From positions 62,001 to 126,000 of the forward strand of contig NZ_MYFN02000006.1 of assembly GCF_004514425.2 (NCBI RefSeq): 64,000 nucleotides of DNA, in the 5' to 3' direction. Positions 31,257 to 37,960 of this stretch are shown in pieces (position 1 is the first letter of the stretch; each line of letters opens with the position of its first letter). Origin of the DNA: Shinella sumterensis (GTDB taxonomy: Bacteria > Pseudomonadota > Alphaproteobacteria > Rhizobiales > Rhizobiaceae). The notes beneath the pieces were generated by a model. It was not told the DNA's origin. It searched no databases and was given only the letters and a program-made list of their open reading frames with translations. The position numbers and the translations under genes were made by a program.

Positions 31257-32420
31257 TCATATCCAGAAGAAGAAGAGTTCGACCAACGCATCCAGCGCCC
31301 GCGAGCGCAGCGTGCCCACCTCCACTGTTCCCGCCGTCTTCACCGGGACCTCGCGCAAGAGCTGCTTCTCATTGGATATGCGCAGCGTCCCGACGGCCTG
31401 TCCCGGCTGGACAGGGGCCCGCAGCGGCCAGGTGTAGACCACGCGGGCGACCAGGCGCTGCGAGTTGTCCTTCGGCAGGAAGACATCGACCTGCTCGCCG
31501 GCCACCAGCGGCACCTTGCCGCTTGCCCCACCATAGACGCTCGCATCGGCAATCGTCTCGCCTTCACGGAAGAGCGTACGCCGCTCGAAGGACGACAGCG
31601 CCCATTCGATGATCCGGCGCGATTCCTCGATGCGGACCTTGTCGTTCTCCAGCCCGCTCATGGCCAGCAGCAGATGTTTGCCGTCGCGGTTGACCGACGC
31701 GACGATGGAATAACCGCCCTCCTCTGAAAAGCCCGTGACAAAGCCGGTCACACCGATATTGAGTGCCAGAAGCGGATTGCGGTTGCGCTGCGCGATCTTG
31801 TTCCACGCGAACTCCGGCTCGACAAAATACCCCATCCGCTCGGGATAGGTCGTCTGGAGGTGGCGGGCCAGAACCACCATCTCGCGCATCGTCACCTTGT
31901 TGTCGGGGTTCGGCAGGCCGGTGGCATTGGCAAAGACCGAGCGTTCCAGCCCGAGCGCCCTCGCCTCCTTCGTCATGCGCTCGGCAAAGGCGCTTTCCGA
32001 ACCGGCCAGGCCCTCGGCGAGGATGATGCAGGCATCGTTGGCGAACTGCACGGCAATGCCGCGAATGAGGTCCTCGACGCGGATGTTCGATTTCAGCGCG
32101 GCGAACATCGTGGAGGTGCGCGACGGCGCGCCGCCCGTGCGCCAGGCATATTCGCTGACGGGATATTGCGTCTCCAGCGTGGTTTCGCCGGCGGCCAGGG
32201 CCTTGAAGACCGTCGCCACGGTCATGAGCTTGGCAAGCGACGCGGCGGGCACGGCCTCGTCTTCCGCCCGCGCGAACAGCACCGTGCCCGTCTCGGCCTC
32301 GATGAGGTAGACCTGCTTGGCCTTCACGTCGAAGCCGGCCTGCGGCGCCGCAGACTGGGCGGACGCAAATCCCGGCAGCAAGACGAGGAAAGCGAGGAGA
32401 ATGAACAGACGATGATGCAT
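31257..32420 (-). CDS. D-alanyl-D-alanine carboxypeptidase family protein (DacF-like) with altered catalytic motifs
   Basis: A 387-residue class C penicillin-binding-protein relative with a signal peptide (about 1-22, FASAQ) and a C-terminal PBP5_C-like domain and amphipathic end (LVELFFFWI). The SxxK motif is intact (Ser61-Lys64 in SLAKLM). However the SxN position reads Phe126-Ala-Asn, and the KTG position reads Val228-Thr-Gly. In active members these are Ser and Lys. I infer it may be inactive or have a changed role, for example as a structural or sensing protein. ATG 32420 gives the signal peptide. It lies between rlpA and tmk. Confidence 0.88.
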   Translation of the reverse strand: MHHRLFILLAFLVLLPGFASAQSAAPQAGFDVKAKQVYLIEAETGTVLFARAEDEAVPAASLAKLMTVATVFKALAAGETTLETQYPVSEYAWRTGGAPSRTSTMFAALKSNIRVEDLIRGIAVQFANDACIILAEGLAGSESAFAERMTKEARALGLERSVFANATGLPNPDNKVTMREMVVLARHLQTTYPERMGYFVEPEFAWNKIAQRNRNPLLALNIGVTGFVTGFSEEGGYSIVASVNRDGKHLLLAMSGLENDKVRIEESRRIIEWALSSFERRTLFREGETIADASVYGGASGKVPLVAGEQVDVFLPKDNSQRLVARVVYTWPLRAPVQPGQAVGTLRISNEKQLLREVPVKTAGTVEVGTLRSRALDALVELFFFWI

Positions 32421-32491
32421 GACGACTCCGGATGCCGTCACACTCCCATAGGCCCGCGCCAATCGCAAACGGCTTTGACGGCCGCCACGGG

Positions 32492-33505
32492 TCAGCCGGC
32501 GTTATCGGCGAGTGCGGACAGCGGCGTCAGTTTGCCGTCGATGGTGAGGATTGCGTCGAAGGCGCCCGAAGCGTCGCGCACGCGCTCGTCGGCATAGGCC
32601 GCCGCATAGCTCGGATCAGCGGAAAGCTGGGGCGTGAAATTCGGCCGCTCCATCGGCATCGGGCCGATATCGGGCAGCGAAACGAACTGCTCCATCACCT
32701 GGAACGGGGTGTTTTCCTGGGCCGCCGTGTTGGCCAGCGCGGTCATGGCACTGCCCGTCGGCGCAGAAAGCGTGCCGGAACCGTCGCTCGGCAGCGAACG
32801 ACTGTCGGCAGAGGCGACCATCACGCCCGTGGCGATCTGGCCGCCGGGATCGACGGCGGGAACGCGCGAGCCCTTGGTGACATAGGATGCCATGAGATAG
32901 GGCATGTCGTTGCCCTCGAGCGGCGCCTTGCCGACATATTGCACGCGGACCTTCGCCGTGCCCGTGCGCTTCATGTCGAGCAGGTCGGCCGTCTTGGAGG
33001 ACACGTCGATCACGCGTCCCTCATGGAACGGGCCGCGATCGTTGACGCGCACGATGACGGACGTGCCGTTTTCCATGTTCGTGACGCGTGCGTAGCTGGG
33101 CAGCGGGAAGGTCGGATGGGCGGCCGACAGGTGGTACTTGTCGTAGACCTCGCCATTGGCCGTGCGGCGGCCATGGAATGCGGAACCGTACCAGGAGGCA
33201 AGACCCGTCTTGTTGTAACCGAGCTCTTCCTTGGGCTGGTACCACTTGCCGCGCACCTGATAGGCCTTGCCGACCTGATAGCGGCCGCCGCCCTTGGGAA
33301 CGGCCTGCCCTTCCTCCACGACGCGCGGGCTTGCCTTCACGCCATATTCGGATTCGGAGAAGAACTCCTTGCTGCGGGGCTTCTTCTTGGTCGGTGCCGA
33401 CGTCGTCGCGCAGGCAGCGAGGCCGGCGCATACAAGCGGAATCGCGATGAACCTGAGGGCCGTGCCAAATCGGTTCACAGTGTTCTTGATGTCTTTATGT
33501 CCCAC
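32492..33505 (-). CDS. rlpA: RlpA-like septal lytic transglycosylase lipoprotein
   Basis: A 337-residue outer-membrane lipoprotein: signal peptide with lipobox LAAC (Cys32). The double-psi beta-barrel domain spans about residues 98-190, with GLASWYGSAFHGRRTANGE and VRVNDRGPFHEGRVIDVS; the His and Asp of RlpA's catalytic pair are present. In Pseudomonas, RlpA cleaves peptidoglycan strands lacking stem peptides. The SPOR domain is missing; the last 140 residues are low in structure. The start is GTG 33505. The carboxypeptidase-like gene follows after 71 bases. Confidence 0.88.
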   Translation of the reverse strand: MGHKDIKNTVNRFGTALRFIAIPLVCAGLAACATTSAPTKKKPRSKEFFSESEYGVKASPRVVEEGQAVPKGGGRYQVGKAYQVRGKWYQPKEELGYNKTGLASWYGSAFHGRRTANGEVYDKYHLSAAHPTFPLPSYARVTNMENGTSVIVRVNDRGPFHEGRVIDVSSKTADLLDMKRTGTAKVRVQYVGKAPLEGNDMPYLMASYVTKGSRVPAVDPGGQIATGVMVASADSRSLPSDGSGTLSAPTGSAMTALANTAAQENTPFQVMEQFVSLPDIGPMPMERPNFTPQLSADPSYAAAYADERVRDASGAFDAILTIDGKLTPLSALADNAG

Positions 33506-33780
33506 GCCGCTATTGTCCCCGACGGTGTGCCAGCCTAACCCTGCCCCTGCAAGTCGACCGTCAATGCCACTCAGTAAATAACAGTGCGTTAATCATGCCA
33601 GCAACGTGGCGAAATTGCGAGCAAACGCCAAACTCCGGTCCAGCTTCCGCGAATTATGGTTTATGCATGGTTAATATTGATGGAGGCGGCACGCGCGGAT
33701 ACGCTGGGAAGCAGCGCCAAAAGCACCGGTAAACCGCATCAATGCGGTCGGGAAGAACGATGTTCTGAAGCCTTCGCCGG
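33506..33780. other. Upstream region of rlpA
   Basis: No credible gene. On the minus strand TTAACCATGCATAAA (33660-33674) resembles a CtrA box, TTAA-N7-TTAA, with one mismatch, about 155 bases ahead of the rlpA start. Confidence 0.4.
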
Positions 33781-33857
<77 letters not shown>

Positions 33858-33958
33858 TCCGTCCCGGCGATGGGGAGATACACGCATCCGGTCTTTGCCG
33901 CAACAGCAAACGGTTGTTTTCGTGCGCTTGTGGATGAATTGCCCAGAGCTACTTCGCC

Positions 33959-34462
33959 TTAGGGCTGCTTCGCCTTGCGCATCGATTCCACGAGTTCGTT
34001 CTGAATGCGGTTGCCCGTGCGGATGCCGAGGCGTTTGACCGTGCCGCCGTTGAGCTCCAGCACAAAGTCGATCGGGCCCCTGGAATCGATGATCGATTCG
34101 GAATGGGGCTCGGCATTTTCCTTGATCGCGGTAATCTTGCCGTCCTTGGCGATGAACAGCATGTCGAGCGGAATATAGGTGTTCTTCATCCACATGAAGA
34201 CCTGACGCGTTTCGCCGAAAGCAAAGAGCATACCGTGATCGGGCGCCATCTCGCGGCGGTGCATCAGCCCTTGCTCGCGCTGGCGCGGCGTTACGGCAAG
34301 CTCCACCGTGAAGGCATGGCTGCGGCCGTCGCGGGTGACGATGGTCAGCGATTGGGTATCGAATGTCTCAGCGGCGGAAGCACCGAAAGACGTGAGGAAA
34401 AAGAATGCCGCGAAAAACCCGGCCAGACGTACAAGGCCTGCCATTCGCGCGCCGACCGCCAT
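33959..34462 (-). CDS. DUF192 domain-containing exported protein
   Basis: A 167-residue protein with a signal peptide (about residues 7-31, ending GASAAE) and a DUF192 domain (about 45-160) containing GLMHRREMAPDHGMLFAF and FWM-like MWMKNTYIPLDMLFI. Members are small periplasmic proteins of unknown function. ATG 34462 shares its A with the stop codon of the cold-shock-type gene (TGATG), so the two are coupled; ATG 34444 is an alternative that leaves a cleaner signal peptide. Confidence 0.85.
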   Translation of the reverse strand: MAVGARMAGLVRLAGFFAAFFFLTSFGASAAETFDTQSLTIVTRDGRSHAFTVELAVTPRQREQGLMHRREMAPDHGMLFAFGETRQVFMWMKNTYIPLDMLFIAKDGKITAIKENAEPHSESIIDSRGPIDFVLELNGGTVKRLGIRTGNRIQNELVESMRKAKQP

Positions 34463-35040
34463 CAATGCGGCCTGTTGCCCGCGACCGGGAGATCCGGATG
34501 GATTTCGGCTGCCATCAGGCCTTTTTCGCCGTCGCCAAAGCGCACCAGCACGACCTGGCCCGGCCGCAGCTCCGTCAGGCCAAAGCGGCGCAGGGTCTCC
34601 ATGTGAATGAAGATGTCCTCGGTGCCTTCGCCGCGCGTCAGGAAGCCGAAGCCCTTGGTTCGGTTGAACCATTTTACCAGCACGCGCTCGAGCCCGCTGG
34701 ACGGCGTGACCTGCACGTGGGTGCGAACCGGCGGCATCTGCGAGGGATGGACCGCCGTGGACTGATCCATGGACAGGATGCGGAAAGCCTGGTGGCCACG
34801 CTCACGCTTCTGCACGAGCGCGACGACGCGCGTGCCTTCCAGAACCGTCTGATAGCCATCGCGGCGTAAACAGGTAACGTGCAGCAGGATGTCCTGCATG
34901 CCGTTGTCGGGCACGATGAAGCCGAACCCCTTGGCGACATCGAACCACTTGATGACCCCGGTGATCTCGATCAGATCAACGGCGTCATTGCTCTGGTCAT
35001 CACGCGTCGTGATTTCCTTTGAAGACACCCTGTCTGCCAT
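34462..35040 (-). CDS. Protein with two cold-shock domains
   Basis: A 192-residue nucleic-acid-binding protein made of two cold-shock domains: the first at about residues 26-95 (GVIKWFDVAKGFGFIVPD) and the second at about 118-183 (VLVKWFNRTKGFGFLT). RNP-1 (KGFGFI/L) is intact in both. The RNP-2 of the first domain is altered (DILLHVTCL) compared with the second (DIFIHMETL). Such double-domain proteins are common in rhizobia. ATG 35040 starts an acidic leader. It is followed directly by the DUF192 gene. Confidence 0.92.
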   Translation of the reverse strand: MADRVSSKEITTRDDQSNDAVDLIEITGVIKWFDVAKGFGFIVPDNGMQDILLHVTCLRRDGYQTVLEGTRVVALVQKRERGHQAFRILSMDQSTAVHPSQMPPVRTHVQVTPSSGLERVLVKWFNRTKGFGFLTRGEGTEDIFIHMETLRRFGLTELRPGQVVLVRFGDGEKGLMAAEIHPDLPVAGNRPH

Positions 35041-35235
35041 GACCTGCCAGCCCCTCGTTTACGCGTCACATGAGTTACGGTTAACTGATTCTTGAGAATA
35101 AGAATAACATTGTCCCGATGCGACTGCGCAAGCCCCCTTGAAACTTTTGCCGGCTGCATTGGTAGCCTTCAAGGCTTGCCTCAAGCTGACAAAACCATAA
35201 CCTTCCGCTTGATTCCGGGTTCAGAGGATATTTTC

Positions 35236-35676
35236 ATGCGTTATCTTCACACGATGGTTCGCGTCAAAGACGTCGACCAGTCCCTTCACTTCTACTGCAC
35301 GCTCTTCGGCCTTGAGGAGGTTCGCCGGTACGAGAACGAGAAGGGCCGCTTCACGCTGATCTTTCTGGCCGCCCCTGGGGATGTCGAGGCGGCGCGCGCG
35401 AACGCCGCACCCTGCCTCGAACTCACCTATAACTGGGACACCGAGGATTATGCCGGTGGCCGCAATTTCGGCCACCTCGCCTACGAGGTCGACGATATCT
35501 ATGCCGTCTGCCAGAAGCTGATGGACAACGGCGTCGTCATCAACCGCCCGCCGCGTGACGGCCACATGGCGTTCGTGCGCTCGCCGGACGGCATTTCCAT
35601 CGAGATCCTGCAGAAGGGCGAGAACCTTGCGCCTGCCGAACCCTGGGCCTCGATGCAGAACACCGGCAGCTGGTAA
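35236..35676 (+). CDS. gloA: Lactoylglutathione lyase (glyoxalase I)
   Basis: Converts the hemithioacetal of methylglyoxal and glutathione to S-lactoylglutathione. The 146-residue VOC-fold protein has HTMVRVKDVDQSLHFY (metal His5), ELTYNW with a Glu ligand, FGHLAYEVDD (His) and GISIEILQ (Glu), that is, all four metal ligands. Length fits the short, nickel-type bacterial enzyme. ATG 35236 is preceded by CAGAGGA. A long hairpin follows the gene. Confidence 0.95.
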   Translation: MRYLHTMVRVKDVDQSLHFYCTLFGLEEVRRYENEKGRFTLIFLAAPGDVEAARANAAPCLELTYNWDTEDYAGGRNFGHLAYEVDDIYAVCQKLMDNGVVINRPPRDGHMAFVRSPDGISIEILQKGENLAPAEPWASMQNTGSW

Positions 35677-36005
35677 TTCGCCCGCAACGCAAGCCCCGGG
35701 CAAACCCCGGGCTCTAGGGTGAACGTGACAAATCATCGTTTCGCCGTATTCGGCCAGGATTTCTTGCTTTCCTGGCCGTTCTTCAAGCGTAACGCGGCGA
35801 TTCGGGCCTTTGTTCGGCCGGATTGCGCTCGTTTGCGCTCACGGCACCCGGCGCTCCGGCCTTTACACCATCGGCTCAAGCGCTAACATCGCGGCAATCG
35901 CAGCGTGGCCTCACGGCTTCATCGACTGCGGTTGCGACTGTTTGAAGAATTGGCCTTTCCGGCGGCAAGACCGGAGGCCCGAACGTCGAAAGCGGGGGAA
36001 AGCCT
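35677..36005. other. Intergenic region gloA to YcbK-like gene (329 bases)
   Basis: Apart from the hairpin at 35751-35778 and a ribosome site GGGGGA just before 36006, I see nothing I can name. Open frames running from here into the next gene lie in other frames and look like shadows. Confidence 0.4.
35751..35784 (+). terminator. Hairpin, likely terminator of gloA
   Basis: Perfect 9-bp stem CGGCCAGGA (35751-35759) and TCCTGGCCG (35770-35778), 10-base loop, followed by TTCTTC; the T run is weak. Confidence 0.55.
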
Positions 36006-37280
36006 TTGCAGGACATGCAAGGAAAGTGGCCCGGCCTCAAGACGCTGCGGTATGGATTGCTGCTGGCCGTCTCGGTCGCCACACTCTCGGGCTGCGTTTC
36101 CGCAGTCTCTACAGATTTGCGCGCGGACAATGCGACCGCCCGGGCCAAGGACGATGCCGTCGCCGCGAGCGGCGAGGAAACGACCACGCCTGTCGTCGCC
36201 GAAACGGCGTCTGCCGAGGCCTCCGCCGATGCGGCGACGACCGGCCAGCAAACGGAAAAGGCCGAGATGGCCGGCCTCGTCATGCAGCCCGCGTCGCTCG
36301 ATGCCAACAAGGCCAGCATCTACTCCAATGGCGGCCAGGTGACCCCGTCGGGCGCGGCCTATGCTGCCGAGAGGACCGGCACCAATCCGGCAACGACAAG
36401 CCTCTATTCCACAGGTGCTGCGCAGACGACCGAGGCGGATGGCCGCCTGCCGGTCGAGGACATGCCGCAGGTGGGCGCGTCCGTGCAGCCGTCGGCTGAT
36501 GGCGAGCAGGCGCTCGCCCTGCCGGAGACGGGACCGATCCCGAAGACGGCACGCTCGGCGCTCGTTGCGGAAACGCAAAACGCCAATCCCGCGGAACTGG
36601 CGATTGCCGCCCAGGACGGTGAGAACACCCTCGGCGCGACTGTCGGAAGCGTGCCGGAAACGCAGACCGGACAGCGCAAGCAGGTCACCCTCGCCTCGCT
36701 CTTCGCCAACAAGCGGGATGCGGCGAAAGACGATTTCAACGGCGAGCGCTTCGCTACGCGAGAGCGGCGGGTGTTGAACCGCGACACCGCGGGCTCCACG
36801 CAGAAGGCGTCGCTGGGGACCCTGCCCGGCGTTTCCACCGCCAATGCGATGTTCTCCACAAACCATTCGGAATCCGATGAGGTCGAAGACGACGCACCGC
36901 AGTTCAAGGAAGTGGCCTCGCTCGCCGGCCTTGCGCGCCTCGCGCCGAACGGACTGTGGCTGCAGACCGAGAAGGTGAAGACGGGTTGCTTCAAGCCGGA
37001 GCTGCTGCAGGTTCTCAAGAACATCGAACACCATTACGACAAGCCCATCATCGTCACGTCCGGCCTGCGCGACGTGAAGGTGAACCGGGCGAAACAATCG
37101 CTGCACACGCGTTGCGAAGCCGCCGATATCCAGATTGCCGGCGTGAGCAAATGGGAGCTCGCCGAATATCTACGCAGCATGCCCGGCCGCGGCGGCGTGG
37201 GCACCTATTGCCATACGGAATCGGTGCATATCGATATCGGACCGGAGCGCGACTGGAACTGGCGCTGCCGCCGCAAGTAG
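36006..37280 (+). CDS. YcbK-like (peptidase M15 family) lipoprotein
   Basis: A 424-residue lipoprotein: signal peptide with lipobox LSGC (Cys30), then about 270 residues of Ala/Thr/Glu/Gln-rich, probably disordered linker, then a C-terminal M15-type domain (about 310-424). The metal ligands are His and Asp in SLHTRCEAADIQ and His in VHIDIG; GRGGVGTYCHTES and ERDWNWRCRRK are typical of the rhizobial group. It is probably a peptidoglycan D,D-peptidase tethered to the outer membrane. TTG 36006 has GGGGGA 6 bases upstream; ATG 36015 is the alternative but has no good ribosome site. Confidence 0.85.
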   Translation: MQDMQGKWPGLKTLRYGLLLAVSVATLSGCVSAVSTDLRADNATARAKDDAVAASGEETTTPVVAETASAEASADAATTGQQTEKAEMAGLVMQPASLDANKASIYSNGGQVTPSGAAYAAERTGTNPATTSLYSTGAAQTTEADGRLPVEDMPQVGASVQPSADGEQALALPETGPIPKTARSALVAETQNANPAELAIAAQDGENTLGATVGSVPETQTGQRKQVTLASLFANKRDAAKDDFNGERFATRERRVLNRDTAGSTQKASLGTLPGVSTANAMFSTNHSESDEVEDDAPQFKEVASLAGLARLAPNGLWLQTEKVKTGCFKPELLQVLKNIEHHYDKPIIVTSGLRDVKVNRAKQSLHTRCEAADIQIAGVSKWELAEYLRSMPGRGGVGTYCHTESVHIDIGPERDWNWRCRRK

Positions 37281-37329
37281 CCGGACTTCAGCCGTAAATA
37301 TCTGGGAAACTTCAGTTTTCCAAATGTTG

Positions 37330-37358
37330 AGGCCGCCCTTGAGGCGGCCTTTCATTTT
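37330..37358 (+). terminator. Intrinsic terminator after YcbK-like gene
   Basis: Stem AGGCCGCC (37330-37337) and GGCGGCCT (37343-37350), followed by TTCATTTTTTT. Confidence 0.88.
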
Positions 37359-37382
37359 TTTGTCACAACGGCTTTTTCCCGC

Positions 37383-37410
37383 TTGCGGAACCGAAAACGC
37401 CCTTCTATAA
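37383..37410 (+). promoter_or_regulatory. Promoter of first tRNA-Glu
   Basis: TTGCGG (37383-37388), 16-base spacer, CTATAA (37405-37410), 14 bases before the tRNA 5' end. Confidence 0.6.
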
Positions 37411-37424
37411 GACGCCCACCGCAC

Positions 37425-37499
37425 GCGCCCTTCGTCTATCGGTTAGGACGTCAGATTTTCATTCTGAAAAGAGGGGTTCGACTCCCCTAGGGCGTGCCA
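37425..37499 (+). tRNA. tRNA-Glu (anticodon TTC), copy 1
   Basis: 75 bases including encoded CCA. Acceptor GCGCCCT/AGGGCGT with a G-U first pair, anticodon stem-loop CAGA-TTTTCAT-TCTG, T arm GGGGTTCGACTCCCC. Identical in sequence to copies 2 and 3. Confidence 0.97.
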
Positions 37500-37594
37500 C
37501 GGTCCCTCTCCCCCAGGTCACGATCGTTATCGCGCAATCATCCGAACCCGTTCGTTCGGCATTGAAAAAGTTGCGACTTACGGCATTTTTCATC

Positions 37595-37623
37595 TTGCGC
37601 ATCCGGCCGGTCCTGATTAGAAG
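37595..37623 (+). promoter_or_regulatory. Promoter of second tRNA-Glu
   Basis: TTGCGC (37595-37600), 17-base spacer, TAGAAG (37618-37623), in the same place as the third copy's elements. Confidence 0.45.
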
Positions 37624-37636
37624 ACGCCCACCGCAC

Positions 37637-37711
37637 GCGCCCTTCGTCTATCGGTTAGGACGTCAGATTTTCATTCTGAAAAGAGGGGTTCGACTCCCCT
37701 AGGGCGTGCCA
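37637..37711 (+). tRNA. tRNA-Glu (anticodon TTC), copy 2
   Basis: Identical 75-base tRNA. The 5' flank CTGATTAGAAGACGCCCACC is shared with copy 3, and the 3' flank ACGGTTCT also, so duplication reached beyond the tRNA itself. Confidence 0.97.
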
Positions 37712-37809
37712 CGGTTCTCTCCCCTCGAATGCTTTTATACGCCCGCCACCGGTGCCGATGGGCACTCTGTTTGCGGGCAAGAAAAATAGAAAAATCCTGC
37801 ATTTAGGGC

Positions 37810-37838
37810 TTGCACGAATCCGCTGCCCTGATTAGAAG
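37810..37838 (+). promoter_or_regulatory. Promoter of third tRNA-Glu
   Basis: TTGCAC (37810-37815), 17-base spacer, TAGAAG (37833-37838). Confidence 0.45.
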
Positions 37839-37851
37839 ACGCCCACCGCAC

Positions 37852-37926
37852 GCGCCCTTCGTCTATCGGTTAGGACGTCAGATTTTCATTCTGAAAAGAG
37901 GGGTTCGACTCCCCTAGGGCGTGCCA
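37852..37926 (+). tRNA. tRNA-Glu (anticodon TTC), copy 3
   Basis: Identical 75-base tRNA with encoded CCA; last of three tandem copies spaced 212 and 215 bases apart. It ends 35 bases before the convergent recJ stop codon. Confidence 0.97.
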
Positions 37927-37960
37927 CGGTTCTTTCCCCTGTTCAGACAAACAGCCGCGC

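Noticed and set aside
35690-35717. GCCCCGGG/CCCCGGGC repeat after gloA as the terminator
   Set aside because: Arms do not pair cleanly (one extra C) and there is no T run; the hairpin at 35751-35778 is a better candidate.
37425-37926. The three spaced identical blocks as a CRISPR array
   Set aside because: The repeated units fold as complete tRNA-Glu genes with CCA ends; spacing of about 137-140 bases between them and the sequence do not fit CRISPR.
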